Shown here: positions 25,525 to 34,315 of the stretch, in pieces | Layout: every line of letters starts with the position of its first letter | Position numbering within the stretch: position 1 is the first letter of the stretch | Assembly (NCBI GenBank): GCA_026125215.1 | Contig: JAHCLN010000014.1 | Span: forward strand, 1 to 40,907 | From: Opitutaceae bacterium | GTDB lineage: Bacteria > Verrucomicrobiota > Verrucomicrobiia > Opitutales > Opitutaceae | Reading direction: 5' to 3' | Length of the DNA stretch: 40,907 bases | Program-made: the position numbers and the translations under genes | Notes under the pieces: generated by a model | Databases searched by the model: none | What the model was told of the DNA's origin: nothing | What the model saw: only the letters and a program-made list of their open reading frames with translations

Positions 25525-26703
25525 GTGCCGTCTCTGCCGATCATCGTTCATCTCGATGCCGACGCCTTCTTCGTGTCGTGCGAGCAGGCTTTGCGGCCGG
25601 AGCTGAGGGGCACGAAATGCGCGGTGGGGGGCCGGGAGCGGGGCATCATCTCGTCCGCCAGCTATGAGGCCCGAGCCTGCGGGGTTTACACCCCCATGCC
25701 GACGGCGCGCGCACTCCGGGTTTGTCCGGACCTGCAGCTCATCCCGCACACCTCGGGTCTCTACGGCCGCATGTCGCGCCGGATGTTCGACCTCTGTGAG
25801 CAGCTCACGCCGGTTGTGCAGCGCAACTCAATCGACGAGGGCTACCTCGATCTCGGCCCGTGCGGGTTCAGATCGGCATCTGCCGTCGAGGCGGCGGTGA
25901 AGGGACTCCAGGACCGGTTGTGGTCCGAGCTGCAGATTCCGGTTTCGATGGGCCTGGCGGCCAACAAACTTGTAGCCCAAATCGCATCGAAACTGCGGAA
26001 GCCGCGCGGATTTGTCGTGGTGCCGCCGGGCGCCGAGGCGTCCTTCCTCGCGCCACTCCCTGTCGGCAAGCTGCCCGGCGTCGGAACCAAAACCGAAGCC
26101 GCGCTGAAGGCGCGCGGTTTGCACCGGGTCAGGGATATTTTGGAGCGCAGCGAGAGCGAACTGGCGGCACTGCTCGGTCGCGAGTGGCGAGCCTTCCTGG
26201 CCATGGCGCGGGGCGAGGATGATCGACCGGTCGAAACCGACGACGAGGACGCCAAAAGCTATTCGCAACAGGAGACCTTTGGCACCGACGTCGGGGATTT
26301 TGCCGCCATCGAGCAAGTCGCCAAGCGGATGATTGACGAACTGCTGCCCAAAATCAGGCAGGACGGAAAACGGGTCACCACCATCACGGTGAAGGTGCGC
26401 TACCCCGACTTCACCCAGACCTCACATGCGCACAGCCTGGCCGTGGCCAGCGATCTGGAAGCTTCTTTTTATCCGTTTGTCACGCCCTTGCTCCAGGCCG
26501 CCTGGACGCGGCGACGACCACTGCGTTTGGTCAGCGTGCGGTTTTCCGGCGTGGTCGACAAGGGTGGGCAACTGGAGATGTTTGCAGAGGGGGATGAGAA
26601 GCGTCGGCGGTTGGCCGCCGTGCTCGACCGGCTCAATGCCGGCGGACGCGAAGCCGTCGTGCGCCATGGCCACCAACTTGCCAAGCGACCGCCGACACCC
26701 TAG
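25525..26703 (+). CDS. dinB: DNA polymerase IV (Y-family translesion polymerase)
   Basis: Error-prone polymerase that copies past damaged bases. The 392-residue protein has HLDADAFFVSCE with metal-binding D11 and the catalytic pair D104/E105 in NSIDEGYLDL. It also has ISSASYEARACGVYTPMPTA, the helix-hairpin-helix PVGKLPGVGTKTEAALKARG in the thumb, and a little-finger domain (VTTITVKVRYPDFTQTSHAH). A beta-clamp-binding motif QLEMF lies at 349-353, with about 40 further residues behind it. The start is a GTG at 25525; no in-frame ATG precedes the HLDADAFF motif. It is in the same orientation as uvrA, so two DNA-damage genes share the run. No LexA box was recognised upstream. Confidence 0.94.
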   Translation: MPSLPIIVHLDADAFFVSCEQALRPELRGTKCAVGGRERGIISSASYEARACGVYTPMPTARALRVCPDLQLIPHTSGLYGRMSRRMFDLCEQLTPVVQRNSIDEGYLDLGPCGFRSASAVEAAVKGLQDRLWSELQIPVSMGLAANKLVAQIASKLRKPRGFVVVPPGAEASFLAPLPVGKLPGVGTKTEAALKARGLHRVRDILERSESELAALLGREWRAFLAMARGEDDRPVETDDEDAKSYSQQETFGTDVGDFAAIEQVAKRMIDELLPKIRQDGKRVTTITVKVRYPDFTQTSHAHSLAVASDLEASFYPFVTPLLQAAWTRRRPLRLVSVRFSGVVDKGGQLEMFAEGDEKRRRLAAVLDRLNAGGREAVVRHGHQLAKRPPTP

Positions 26704-26715
26704 CGTTTCTCAGAC

Positions 26716-27249
26716 ATGCCCATCTACGAGTATTACTGTCCCGTGCACCACACGGTTTACCAGTTTTATGCCAAAACTCTGGCCCAAGGACGCACCACGC
26801 CGCGCTGTCCGGACGACCCGGCGCACACGCTGGTGAAGCTGCTCTCAAGCTTTGCGGTCACTTCTGCCGGCAACCGCGGAGAGCCGCCGGCCGCGGACAA
26901 CGACGGAGCCGCGGAAGATCCCCGCATGGAAGCGGCCATGGGGGCAATGGAGCGCGAATTTTCCCATGTGGACGAAAACGACCCACGGGCAATGGCCCGC
27001 ATGATGCGGCGCATGGCCGAGCTTACGGGTGAGCCGATCGACGGTCAGATGGAAGAAGTCGTGCGCAAGCTGGAAGAAGGCGCCGACCCGGATTCGCTGG
27101 AGGAGGAATTGGGCGGCGAGCCGCCCTGCAGCATGCCGGACCCCGATGCGCCTCCGGCCGGCGCCGCGGGTTCCGCCCCCAGGCAACGTTTTCGCAGCCG
27201 CCGGTTGCCGCCCCGGCGTGATCCTCAGCTCCACGATTACCAAACGTGA
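26716..27249 (+). CDS. FmdB-type zinc ribbon protein with long acidic extension
   Basis: A 177-residue protein starting MPIYEYYCPVHHTVYQF, the classic opening of FmdB/CxxC_CxxC small zinc ribbon proteins. The second metal pair is reduced: one Cys remains in TTPRCPDDPAHT, so the ribbon carries C8 and C31 with nearby His residues rather than four Cys. Residues 55-135 are acidic and helical (AMGAMEREFSHVDENDPRAM, VVRKLEEGADPDSLEEELGG) and the end is a basic tail (RQRFRSRRLPPRR). The function is unknown; family members have been called putative regulators. It follows dinB by 12 bases and overlaps the phosphatase start as GTGA. Confidence 0.75.
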   Translation: MPIYEYYCPVHHTVYQFYAKTLAQGRTTPRCPDDPAHTLVKLLSSFAVTSAGNRGEPPAADNDGAAEDPRMEAAMGAMEREFSHVDENDPRAMARMMRRMAELTGEPIDGQMEEVVRKLEEGADPDSLEEELGGEPPCSMPDPDAPPAGAAGSAPRQRFRSRRLPPRRDPQLHDYQT

Positions 27250-28046
27250 GCACGCCGATCTCCCTGAGCGCCCGTTGCGAGGCCGCCCGCCGGGCCGTGC
27301 TGGCGCAGACCGAACTCATGCACCGCGAACTTGGCCGCGCGCGGACCAGTTGGAAACCGGATGGCACCCGCGTCACGACCGCCGACGTGGCGATCTCGGA
27401 AAATATTTTTCGGGAGCTTTCCGCGGCCTTTCCCGAGGACCAGTTTTTCAGCGAGGAGTTGTCCCATGACGGGGCTCCGCTGCCGGTGACGGCACGCTAC
27501 GCCTGGGTGCTCGACCCCATCGACGGCACGAACAATTTCGCTTTGGGTATCCCGCACTGCGCCATCAGCCTGGCCCTGCTTGAGCAGGGCCGCCCGGTTT
27601 TCGGTGCGGTCTACGATCTGGCCGGCCGGCAGCTGATTCATGGCGGAGCGGGGCAGGGCGTCTACTGCGGCGACCGCCCGGTAGCTCTCCGCGGCGGCAA
27701 TCTCACCGCACAGAGCATGATCGGCTTTCACAGTCCGTATGACAAACGCTATGCGCCGCATGCCGGTCTGCTCGCGGGCAATTACAAGATCCGCGGCCTG
27801 GGCAGCAGCACGCTCCATCTCGCCTATGTGGCGGCCGGGTTGATTGATGCCGTCGTGGATCACAACGTGAAGGTGTGGGACATCGCGGCCGCCGTGCCTC
27901 TGGTGTTGGGGGCAGGCGGCATCGTCGACTACGTCAGTCCATCACCTTTTCCACTGCAGCAATTCGACCTGCGCATGGAACGGATCTTCTATGTGGCCGG
28001 CACTGCGGACGCTTGTCGGCGCTTGCGTGAGTTGCTGCAAGCCTAG
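27246..28046 (+). CDS. Inositol monophosphatase-family phosphatase
   Basis: A 266-residue Mg-dependent phosphomonoesterase of the FIG superfamily. Motifs are TTADVAISENIFREL, the metal-binding glutamates in FFSEELS, WVLDPIDGTNNFALGIP (the diagnostic DPIDGTxNF) and VKVWDIAAAVPLVLGAGG (the WDxAA motif). The substrate may be myo-inositol-1-phosphate, histidinol phosphate or 3'-phosphoadenosine-5'-phosphate. The sequence alone does not choose among these, and no his or cys gene is near. The GTG start at 27246 shares four bases with the FmdB stop, so translation is coupled. It converges with a small membrane-protein gene, three bases between stops. Confidence 0.9.
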   Translation: MSTPISLSARCEAARRAVLAQTELMHRELGRARTSWKPDGTRVTTADVAISENIFRELSAAFPEDQFFSEELSHDGAPLPVTARYAWVLDPIDGTNNFALGIPHCAISLALLEQGRPVFGAVYDLAGRQLIHGGAGQGVYCGDRPVALRGGNLTAQSMIGFHSPYDKRYAPHAGLLAGNYKIRGLGSSTLHLAYVAAGLIDAVVDHNVKVWDIAAAVPLVLGAGGIVDYVSPSPFPLQQFDLRMERIFYVAGTADACRRLRELLQA

Positions 28047-28049
28047 GAG

Positions 28050-28484
28050 TCAGACCACGACGCCGCGGAGAACAAATGCAACGGCGATCAAAGCGAGCAA
28101 AGCAAAGCCGGTGGTAACAACGCCCAACGAACGGGAACGTATCCAGCCACCGAGGCCCAAAGCTGCCAGAAAGCATACCAAACCTGCGACCAGTGCACCG
28201 TTAAGCCAGCGCAGCTTGGTCTGGAACTCAGCCACAGGAACCGTGAATCCAGACGGTTTGGCCTCATACATGCCGGCATAGAGAGACCAGGCCAAGGCGC
28301 AGACGAGCAAGTTGGCGGCGCAAAACATGGCAAAGCCTGCCGCAACACCAATAATTCGCCGACGATCTGCCATTGATAATAACACGGCGAGATAAGTGAT
28401 GGCGAAGCCGCCAACAACGGCGCTCACAAAGGCCAGCTGACGGGCAAGGGAGGCAATGACAACGGAAGGAATTTCGGTGTTCAT
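28050..28484 (-). CDS. Unrecognised four-helix membrane protein
   Basis: A 144-residue hydrophobic protein with four predicted membrane helices at about 15-37, 44-66, 95-115 and 120-142 (for example IGVAAGFAMFCAANLLVCAL and LGVVTTGFALLALIAVAFVL). A short loop between helices 2 and 3 contains EAKPSGFTVPVAEFQTKLRW. I recognise no family. By eye, its codon third positions look less GC-dominated than those of its neighbours. It ends 3 bases from the convergent phosphatase and starts 9 bases after the beta-CASP nuclease stop, so it may ride on that transcript. Confidence 0.6.
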   Translation of the reverse strand: MNTEIPSVVIASLARQLAFVSAVVGGFAITYLAVLLSMADRRRIIGVAAGFAMFCAANLLVCALAWSLYAGMYEAKPSGFTVPVAEFQTKLRWLNGALVAGLVCFLAALGLGGWIRSRSLGVVTTGFALLALIAVAFVLRGVVV

Positions 28485-28493
28485 AGCATGCTA

Positions 28494-29852
28494 CTAGACT
28501 TGGTATTCCTTGCCCGGGGTCGGATCGATGATTTTTGCGTCGGGCAGGGCGCGGCCGAGTTCCCGGACAAACCAGTCTCGAGCCGGCTGGTCACCGTGCG
28601 TCAGGACGATGCTGCGCGGCGAAGCCTGGATGGCGAACTCGAGCAGATCCTCGCGGTCGGCGTGGCCGCTGAGTTCAAAGCGCTCGACGCGGGCTTTCAC
28701 CTTGGTCTTCACGTTGGCCTTGGCGAAGAGAAATGTGTCACCGGGCTTCGCGGCAAGGAGTTCGCCGCCGGGCGTCTCAGGGTCGCAATAGCCGACAAAG
28801 CCGATGGTGTTGCGCGCGTGCCCGAGCATGCCCGCCGCCACGCCGTAGCTGGGGGTGTTTTCCACCATCATGCCCGAACCGAGGACATAGAGGCCGGCCT
28901 GGGGCGGGGGCTCGCCCGGCGTGAACTTGCGCGGCATCGGCCGGATTTTGAGATCCTTGATCACATGGCGGGTGAACTGGATGTGCTTCGTCTTCCGGCT
29001 GATTTCATCGAAATAATCGCACAGATCCATCCCCAGGCCCGAGGCGTAAATGGGGCATTCCACCAGTTTGCCGAATTTGCGGGCGTCGTGGAGAATCGTC
29101 AGCAACTCCTGCATCCGGCCCAGCGCAAAGACGGGGATGAGAAAAGAGCCTTCGCGTTGGATGGTGTCGTTGATGGCCGTGACGAGACGTTCCATCTCGG
29201 CGGCCCGGGTGTGACTCGCACGGCGCTCCGTGGCGCCGCGGGTGGTTTCCATGATGAGAGTGTCGAAATGTCCGGCCGGAAACTTGGCCCCGGGCAAAAT
29301 GCGCTGGTCCTCGAAGAGCACGTCACCGGTAATGAAAATTTGCCGGTGCTTGCGTCTGAGTTCCACGCCGGCCGCACCGGCGATATGGCCGGCGGGGTGA
29401 AAGGTAATCTCGACCTCGTCACGCCGGCCGCGGAATTTTTTGGCGTGGCGGAAGGGCAACCCGGTCAGGCGGCCGGCAATGCGGTCCACCTCGTCGTGCG
29501 TGAAGAGGGGCATGTCGGGCGCATCACCCTCGGCCTTCTGGCGCATCATGACGCTGGCGGAATTGTGCAGCATCCGTTCGATCAGCATGCGGCTGGATGT
29601 CGTCATGATGACCGGGGTGTTGGGATGATCCCGCAAGGCAAGCGGCAGGCTGCCGATATGGTCCAGATGGCAGTGCGTGATGATGATCAGGTCCAAGGCG
29701 GTGCCACGCAGCGGCTTCAGGTCCGGGGTGGCTTGCCGGCCGCTCAGCTTGGGATTCATGCCGCAGTCCACCAATATCGAAAGGTCGCCGATCCGGATCA
29801 GGTGCGCATTCGCGCCGATGCCGCCGGCCGGGTTAAGATCAATCAACTTCAT
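28494..29852 (-). CDS. Beta-CASP metallo-beta-lactamase nuclease
   Basis: A 452-residue RNA-processing-type nuclease of the CPSF/RNase J superfamily. Motif 2 is THCHLDHIGSLPLAL. Further motifs are HPAGHIAGAAGVELR, FITGDVLFEDQRIL, METTRGATERR and the beta-CASP domain (SFLIPVFALGRMQELL, VLGSGMMVENTPSYG). It closes with FELSGHADREDLL and IVLTHGDQPARDWF. It lacks the N-terminal KH domains of archaeal homologues and the C-terminal domain of RNase J, so it belongs to the short bacterial group. It is probably a cytoplasmic ribonuclease; the substrate is unknown. It lies 39 bases after apaG on the same strand. This is the second metallo-beta-lactamase nuclease in the window. Confidence 0.92.
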   Translation of the reverse strand: MKLIDLNPAGGIGANAHLIRIGDLSILVDCGMNPKLSGRQATPDLKPLRGTALDLIIITHCHLDHIGSLPLALRDHPNTPVIMTTSSRMLIERMLHNSASVMMRQKAEGDAPDMPLFTHDEVDRIAGRLTGLPFRHAKKFRGRRDEVEITFHPAGHIAGAAGVELRRKHRQIFITGDVLFEDQRILPGAKFPAGHFDTLIMETTRGATERRASHTRAAEMERLVTAINDTIQREGSFLIPVFALGRMQELLTILHDARKFGKLVECPIYASGLGMDLCDYFDEISRKTKHIQFTRHVIKDLKIRPMPRKFTPGEPPPQAGLYVLGSGMMVENTPSYGVAAGMLGHARNTIGFVGYCDPETPGGELLAAKPGDTFLFAKANVKTKVKARVERFELSGHADREDLLEFAIQASPRSIVLTHGDQPARDWFVRELGRALPDAKIIDPTPGKEYQV

Positions 29853-29891
29853 CTGGCTGCATAGGGAGCGGATGTCGCGCGAAACGGAAGC

Positions 29892-30284
29892 TCATTTTTC
29901 TTCGCCGCGGGGTATGACGAGGGCGAAGGCCGGCAACTGGACGTGAATCTTGGCCCCCTGTTCGTCCATGCCGTGGAAGCAGCCGCGGACGGTCGCATCG
30001 TCGCCGGTCATGTGGTAGCTGTTGTAGGAAAACTCTTCGCCGGGCTCGAGCCGCGGCGTTTCGCCGACGATCTTGTCGCCTTCGATCACCAGCTGGCCGC
30101 CATCCGCATGGGTGATGACCCACTTGCGGCCGAGCAGGGTAACGGTGCGGTCGGAGCGGTTCTGGATGGTGATGAAGTAAACAAAGGCGTGGGGCTTGTC
30201 CGCCGGCAGGCTGCTGCCGCCATGGTGGTAGCAGAGTTTGTCGAGGCGGGCGGTGAGGCCGGGAAGTTCGGTCGAGCTGGTCAC
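29892..30284 (-). CDS. apaG: ApaG-domain protein
   Basis: A 130-residue single-domain beta-sandwich protein of the ApaG/DUF525 family. The core matches well: YFITIQNRSDRTVTLLGRKW, then VITHADGG, VGETPRLEPGEEFSYNSYHM, VRGCFHGMDEQGAKIHVQLP and a short C-terminal strand. The biochemical role is unclear; the fold is shared with F-box protein Fbx3 and polymerase-delta-interacting protein 2. I prefer the GTG at 30284, which gives the usual short lead-in. An ATG at 30341 would add 19 residues and crowd the divergent purH start. It precedes the beta-CASP nuclease by 39 bases. Confidence 0.88.
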   Translation of the reverse strand: MTSSTELPGLTARLDKLCYHHGGSSLPADKPHAFVYFITIQNRSDRTVTLLGRKWVITHADGGQLVIEGDKIVGETPRLEPGEEFSYNSYHMTGDDATVRGCFHGMDEQGAKIHVQLPAFALVIPRGEEK

Positions 30285-30388
30285 GCGGCACAGAGAAGGC
30301 AGATTTTCGCCAGCGGCAAGCCGCCAGGCCGAACAAGGCATTCCGGACTTGCCGCGCCCGCCGGTGCGAAGCAGAAACGCGCCAACTT

Positions 30389-31936
30389 ATGGCACGACTT
30401 GCGCTCCTCTCCGTCAGTGACAAAACCGGCCTGGCGGAATTTGCCACGGCTCTCGTCCGTCAGCACGGCTACCGGTTGCTTTCCACCGGCGGCACCGCGC
30501 GGCTGCTGGCCGGCGCCGGCCTGCCGGTGACAGAGGTCGGCGAGCACACGGGATTCCCCGAGATGATGGAGGGCCGCGTCAAAACCCTGCATCCGAAAAT
30601 CCACGGCGGTCTGCTGTGCCGCCGCGACAAGGACGACCATCTGGCCGCCGCCAAGCAGCACGGCATCGACCTGATCGACCTCGTCGTGGTGAACCTTTAT
30701 CCGTTTGAGCAGACGGTGGCGAAGCCGCACGTCGAGTTCGAGGAGGCCATCGAAAACATCGACATCGGCGGCCCCTCCATGCTGCGCAGCGCGGCGAAGA
30801 ATCATGAGAGCGTGACGGTGGTTTGCGATCCCGGTGACTACGGTGCCGTGCTAGCGGCGTTCGCCAATCCGGCTGACCTCGGCGCGCTGCGCCGCAAACT
30901 TGCACTCAAGGTTTTCCAGCGCACGGGCAGCTATGACACGGCCATCGCGGCTTATCTGGAAAAACAGATGGAGACGCCCGACCTCGCGGCACTCAGCGGA
31001 TTCCCCGAAAAGCTCTCCCTGAACTATAAGAAGGCCCAGACCCTGCGCTACGGCGAAAATCCGCACCAGCAGGCGGCGCTTTACGGCACCTTCCACGAGC
31101 ACTTTGCCCAGCTGCAGGGGAAGGAACTTTCCTACAACAACATCCTCGATATCACTGCCGCGACCTACCTGATCGGTGAATTCGAAAAACCCACCGTGGC
31201 GATTCTCAAACACACCAACCCTTGCGGGGTCGCGAGCGCGGACACCCTGGAGGAAGCCTGGGAAAAGGCCTATGCGACGGACCGGCAGGCACCGTTTGGC
31301 GGCATCATCATCGTGAACCACACGCTCGGCGGCACCCTCGCGCAGGCCATCGCGGAGATTTTCACCGAAGTCATCATCGCCCCGCACTTCAGCGACGAGG
31401 CCATGGCGATTCTTTCGAAGAAAAAGAATCTTCGCCTCATGGTGGCAAAAGAGGGCATCGGCGCCGATTCGCTGCAGGAAATCCGTTCCGTGATCGGCGG
31501 GGTGCTGCTGCAGGACCGGAACAAGCCGCTGGGCAACCGCGCCGACTTCAAGGTGGTGACGAAGCGGCAGCCGACCGCAGAGGAGTGGGACGCGATGATG
31601 TTTGGCTGGAAAGTCTGCAAGCATGTGAAATCAAACGCCATCGTCTACGTGCGCGGTGAGCAGACCCTCGGCGTGGGCGCCGGCCAGATGGCGCGGGTGG
31701 ACAGTTCGCGCATCGCCGTCTGGAAGGCCGGCGAGGCGAAGCTTGATTTGCAGGGTTCCGTTGTGGCCAGCGAAGCGCTGTTTCCTTTCGCGGACGGGCT
31801 GATCGCCGCCGCGGATGCGGGTGCCACATGTGCCATCCAGCCCGGCGGCTCCGTGCGGGACCAGGAAGTCATCGCCGCCGCGGATGCGCGCGGGATGGCC
31901 ATGGTCTTTACCGGCATACGGCATTTCAAACACTGA
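30389..31936 (+). CDS. purH: Bifunctional AICAR transformylase / IMP cyclohydrolase
   Basis: Catalyses the last two steps of de novo purine synthesis: formylation of AICAR with 10-formyl-tetrahydrofolate, then ring closure to IMP. The 515-residue protein has an N-terminal MGS-like cyclohydrolase domain ([45 protein letters not shown]; about 1-190). The transformylase domain follows, with [59 protein letters not shown] and the C-terminal [16 protein letters not shown]. Length and motif order are normal. The ATG at 30389 directly begins the conserved region. Divergent from apaG across about 104 bases. Confidence 0.98.
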   Translation: MARLALLSVSDKTGLAEFATALVRQHGYRLLSTGGTARLLAGAGLPVTEVGEHTGFPEMMEGRVKTLHPKIHGGLLCRRDKDDHLAAAKQHGIDLIDLVVVNLYPFEQTVAKPHVEFEEAIENIDIGGPSMLRSAAKNHESVTVVCDPGDYGAVLAAFANPADLGALRRKLALKVFQRTGSYDTAIAAYLEKQMETPDLAALSGFPEKLSLNYKKAQTLRYGENPHQQAALYGTFHEHFAQLQGKELSYNNILDITAATYLIGEFEKPTVAILKHTNPCGVASADTLEEAWEKAYATDRQAPFGGIIIVNHTLGGTLAQAIAEIFTEVIIAPHFSDEAMAILSKKKNLRLMVAKEGIGADSLQEIRSVIGGVLLQDRNKPLGNRADFKVVTKRQPTAEEWDAMMFGWKVCKHVKSNAIVYVRGEQTLGVGAGQMARVDSSRIAVWKAGEAKLDLQGSVVASEALFPFADGLIAAADAGATCAIQPGGSVRDQEVIAAADARGMAMVFTGIRHFKH

Positions 31937-31946
31937 GCTGTTCCAC

Positions 31947-31970
31947 CCGGCCAACTTGGGCCTTGGCCGG
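31947..31970. repeat. Inverted repeat between purH and the M48 peptidase gene
   Basis: CCGGCCAA (31947-31954) and TTGGCCGG (31963-31970) form a perfect 8-bp stem around an eight-base loop. It lies 10 bases after the purH stop and 27 bases before the peptidase ATG. No T-run follows, so I do not call it an intrinsic terminator. It may be an mRNA-stabilising or processing structure. Confidence 0.6.
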
Positions 31971-31997
31971 CGGGACAAATCCGGCACACTCGCCGGC

Positions 31998-32774
31998 ATG
32001 AAGCGGTTCATGCGCAGCCTCCTCGTCCCGGCTATCCTCCTGTTGGCGGGATGTTACACGGTGCCGGAAACCGGCCGCACCGCCTTCATTCTGCCGGTGG
32101 ACGATGTGGCCCAGGGCGCGGCGGCTTTTGCGGACATCAAGGCGAAGGAAGCCGTGTCGGCCGACCCGGCGATGAACGAGCGGGTGCAGCGCATCGGCCG
32201 GCGCATCGCAACGGCCGTTGGCAATGCGCTGCCGGGAGCGGCATGGGAGTTCGTCGTCTTTGACGGCGGCGACACCATCAATGCCTTCGCGCTGCCGGGC
32301 GGCAAAGTGGGCGTTTACACCGGGTTGATCCACCTCGTCGCGTCCGATGACGAACTGGCGGCCGTCATCGGTCACGAGATCGCCCACGTGACGGCCAGGC
32401 ATGGCGCGGAGCGCATGTCGCAGGGCATCATCGCCGCAGCGGGCGGTGCGGTGCTCGATGCCGGCACCGGCGATGCCAAAAACCGGGATCTGATTCTCGC
32501 CGGCTACGGCCTGCTCGCGGGCGGCGGGATGCTGGCGTTTTCCCGCGCCCATGAAAGCGAGGCCGACTACATCGGCATCCGCTATGCCGCCAAAGCCGGG
32601 TATGACCCGCGCGCGGCGATCAGTTTCTGGGAAAAGATGACCGCCGCCGGTTCCGGTCCTCGCCTGCCGGTTTTTCTGTCGACGCACCCCACGCATGACC
32701 GCCGCATTGCGGATCTGCGGAAATGGATGCCGGAGGTGCTGCCGATCTACGAAGCCAACCGCCGGCAAGAGTAG
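31998..32774 (+). CDS. M48-family metallopeptidase, lipoprotein
   Basis: A 258-residue envelope zinc protease of the LoiP/YggG/BepA type. The lipoprotein signal is [19 protein letters not shown] with the lipobox LAGC, so Cys19 should be lipidated. The active site is [11 protein letters not shown] (HExxH) with the third-ligand motif [20 protein letters not shown]. The sequence [18 protein letters not shown] near the end is typical. It probably helps quality control of outer-membrane proteins, as known for relatives. There is no C-terminal TPR domain, unlike BepA. I chose the ATG at 31998 for the lipoprotein signal, 61 bases after the purH stop. It may share the purH transcript. Confidence 0.92.
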   Translation: MKRFMRSLLVPAILLLAGCYTVPETGRTAFILPVDDVAQGAAAFADIKAKEAVSADPAMNERVQRIGRRIATAVGNALPGAAWEFVVFDGGDTINAFALPGGKVGVYTGLIHLVASDDELAAVIGHEIAHVTARHGAERMSQGIIAAAGGAVLDAGTGDAKNRDLILAGYGLLAGGGMLAFSRAHESEADYIGIRYAAKAGYDPRAAISFWEKMTAAGSGPRLPVFLSTHPTHDRRIADLRKWMPEVLPIYEANRRQE

Positions 32775-32873
32775 ATCCGGCCGCGGAGCAGCGCGCTTGT
32801 CCGGCCGGTCCGCCGGTCCTAATAGTTTTCTTTTCCGTTGGCCGGGCGTAAGAATCCCTGTCACGTTTGCCGG

Positions 32874-34247
32874 ATGTTCGACCCTGTAGCCAAACTCAAG
32901 GAATACGTCAGCCACCCCAGTGTCTCCGCCGATCCGGCCTTCGCCGAGGGCATGAAAGGCGCCCGCGAACTTGCCGGCAGCCTCTTGCGAGAAATCGGCT
33001 TTGCCGTGGAATATGTGCCGACGGCCGGGCATCCCGTGATTGTCGCCAAACGGGCCGGCGACCCCTCGTGGCCCCACGTCATCATCTACGGCCATTACGA
33101 CGTGCAGCCGCCCGATCCGCTCGAACTCTGGACCACGCCGGCATTTGAACCGGTGGAGCGCGACGGGCGCCTTTATGGCCGCGGCACGGCCGACAACAAG
33201 GGGCCGCTGATGGCCCACATCGCCGGGGTGGGGCGGCTCCTTGAAAAAGACCCCCAGGTGCCGCTGCGCATCACGTTCGTCATCGAGGGCGAGGAGGAGG
33301 TGGGCAGCAAACACTTCAAGGATTTCCTCCGCGAGCACAAAGCCAAGCTGGCCGGGGCGGATTTCGTCTTTTTGTCGGACACGGGAATTCCAAATCCGGA
33401 CCAGATGGTCATCACCGTGGGCCTGCGCGGCATGGTTTGTTTTGAAATCGAGCTGAGCAATGCGCGCACCGACCTGCACTCGGGCATGAACGGCGGAGTG
33501 CTGCTCAACCCAATCCAAGGCCTCGCCGAGCTTTGCGCCTCGCTGCATACACCCGACGGCCGGGTGAACATCCCCGGGTTTTACGACGATGTGACCGAAG
33601 TGGAGCCGTGGGAACGTGAACAGCTCGCGAAACTGGGGTTGAACGAGAAAGACTACGCCGCCTTCCTCGGCATCGAAAGCTTTCACACGCCGCCGGGCTA
33701 CACGCCGTTTGAAGCCATCCGGTTTTTGCCGACGTTGGAATTCAACGGCTTTGGCGGCGGGTATCAGGGCGAGGGCACCAAAACGGTAATTCCCGCCAAA
33801 GCCCGCGTAAAAATCAGCTGCCGGCTCGTGCCCAACCAGACGCCGGAGCGCATGAAGGAAATCATCTTCAAGGCCATCCGCGACCGGGCCCCCAAGGGGC
33901 TGAAGCTCAAAATCACCGACCAACACGACGCCATGCCCTATGTCGTGGTGCCGCCCGATCGGAGCAACACGCCCAAGGATCAATCCCCGGTGCTGGCCCG
34001 GGCCTTTCGCGCCACCCACCAGGCGGCCGCCGAGGTGTGGGGGCGGGAGCCGCTTTACCTGCGCGAGGGCGGCAGCGTGGGGCTGATCGCCGATCTCAAG
34101 CGGGAGCTGAACCTGGATGCCATCATGCTGGGACTGTTTCTGCCGCAGGACAATCTGCACGCCCCCAACGAAAGTTTCGACCTGTCCGTGCTGCACAAGG
34201 GCATCGAGACCGTGGAGCGGGTGCTGCAACGCGTAGCCCGCGGTTGA
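32874..34247 (+). CDS. M20-family metallo-dipeptidase
   Basis: A 457-residue di-zinc peptidase of the M20 family (CPG2/carnosinase-like). Metal and catalytic motifs are YGHYDVQPPDP (His and Asp), YGRGTADNKGPLM (bridging Asp), IEGEEEVGSKHF (catalytic Glu-Glu), FLSDTGIP and the late NLHAPNESFDL (His). A dimerisation domain occupies about 190-340 (ARTDLHSGMNGG, EFNGFGGGYQGEGTK). It probably hydrolyses short peptides in the cytoplasm; no signal peptide is seen from the ATG at 32874. An ATG at 32838 would add 12 residues unlike the family. The gene ends at a bidirectional terminator. Confidence 0.94.
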   Translation: MFDPVAKLKEYVSHPSVSADPAFAEGMKGARELAGSLLREIGFAVEYVPTAGHPVIVAKRAGDPSWPHVIIYGHYDVQPPDPLELWTTPAFEPVERDGRLYGRGTADNKGPLMAHIAGVGRLLEKDPQVPLRITFVIEGEEEVGSKHFKDFLREHKAKLAGADFVFLSDTGIPNPDQMVITVGLRGMVCFEIELSNARTDLHSGMNGGVLLNPIQGLAELCASLHTPDGRVNIPGFYDDVTEVEPWEREQLAKLGLNEKDYAAFLGIESFHTPPGYTPFEAIRFLPTLEFNGFGGGYQGEGTKTVIPAKARVKISCRLVPNQTPERMKEIIFKAIRDRAPKGLKLKITDQHDAMPYVVVPPDRSNTPKDQSPVLARAFRATHQAAAEVWGREPLYLREGGSVGLIADLKRELNLDAIMLGLFLPQDNLHAPNESFDLSVLHKGIETVERVLQRVARG

Positions 34248-34260
34248 CGCGATCCGGCAC

Positions 34261-34300
34261 AAAGCAAAAACCCCGGACGTTGGTCCGGGGTTTTTGCTTT
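34261..34300. terminator. Bidirectional intrinsic terminator between the M20 peptidase and pal
   Basis: A perfect 18-base inverted repeat: left arm 34261-34278 (AAAGCAAAAACCCCGGAC), a four-base loop, right arm 34283-34300. The GC stem CCCCGGAC/GTCCGGGG is flanked by A5 on one side and T5 on the other, so it works as a rho-independent terminator for both converging genes. It starts 13 bases after the peptidase stop and ends 15 bases before the pal stop. Confidence 0.95.
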
Positions 34301-34315
34301 GCAGGGAAGGGAGAG

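Noticed and set aside
32790..32840. CCGGC-CGGTCC-GCCGG with a T-rich stretch downstream, considered as a terminator after the M48 peptidase gene
   Set aside because: The stem has only five pairs and the T-rich stretch begins about ten bases later and is interrupted.
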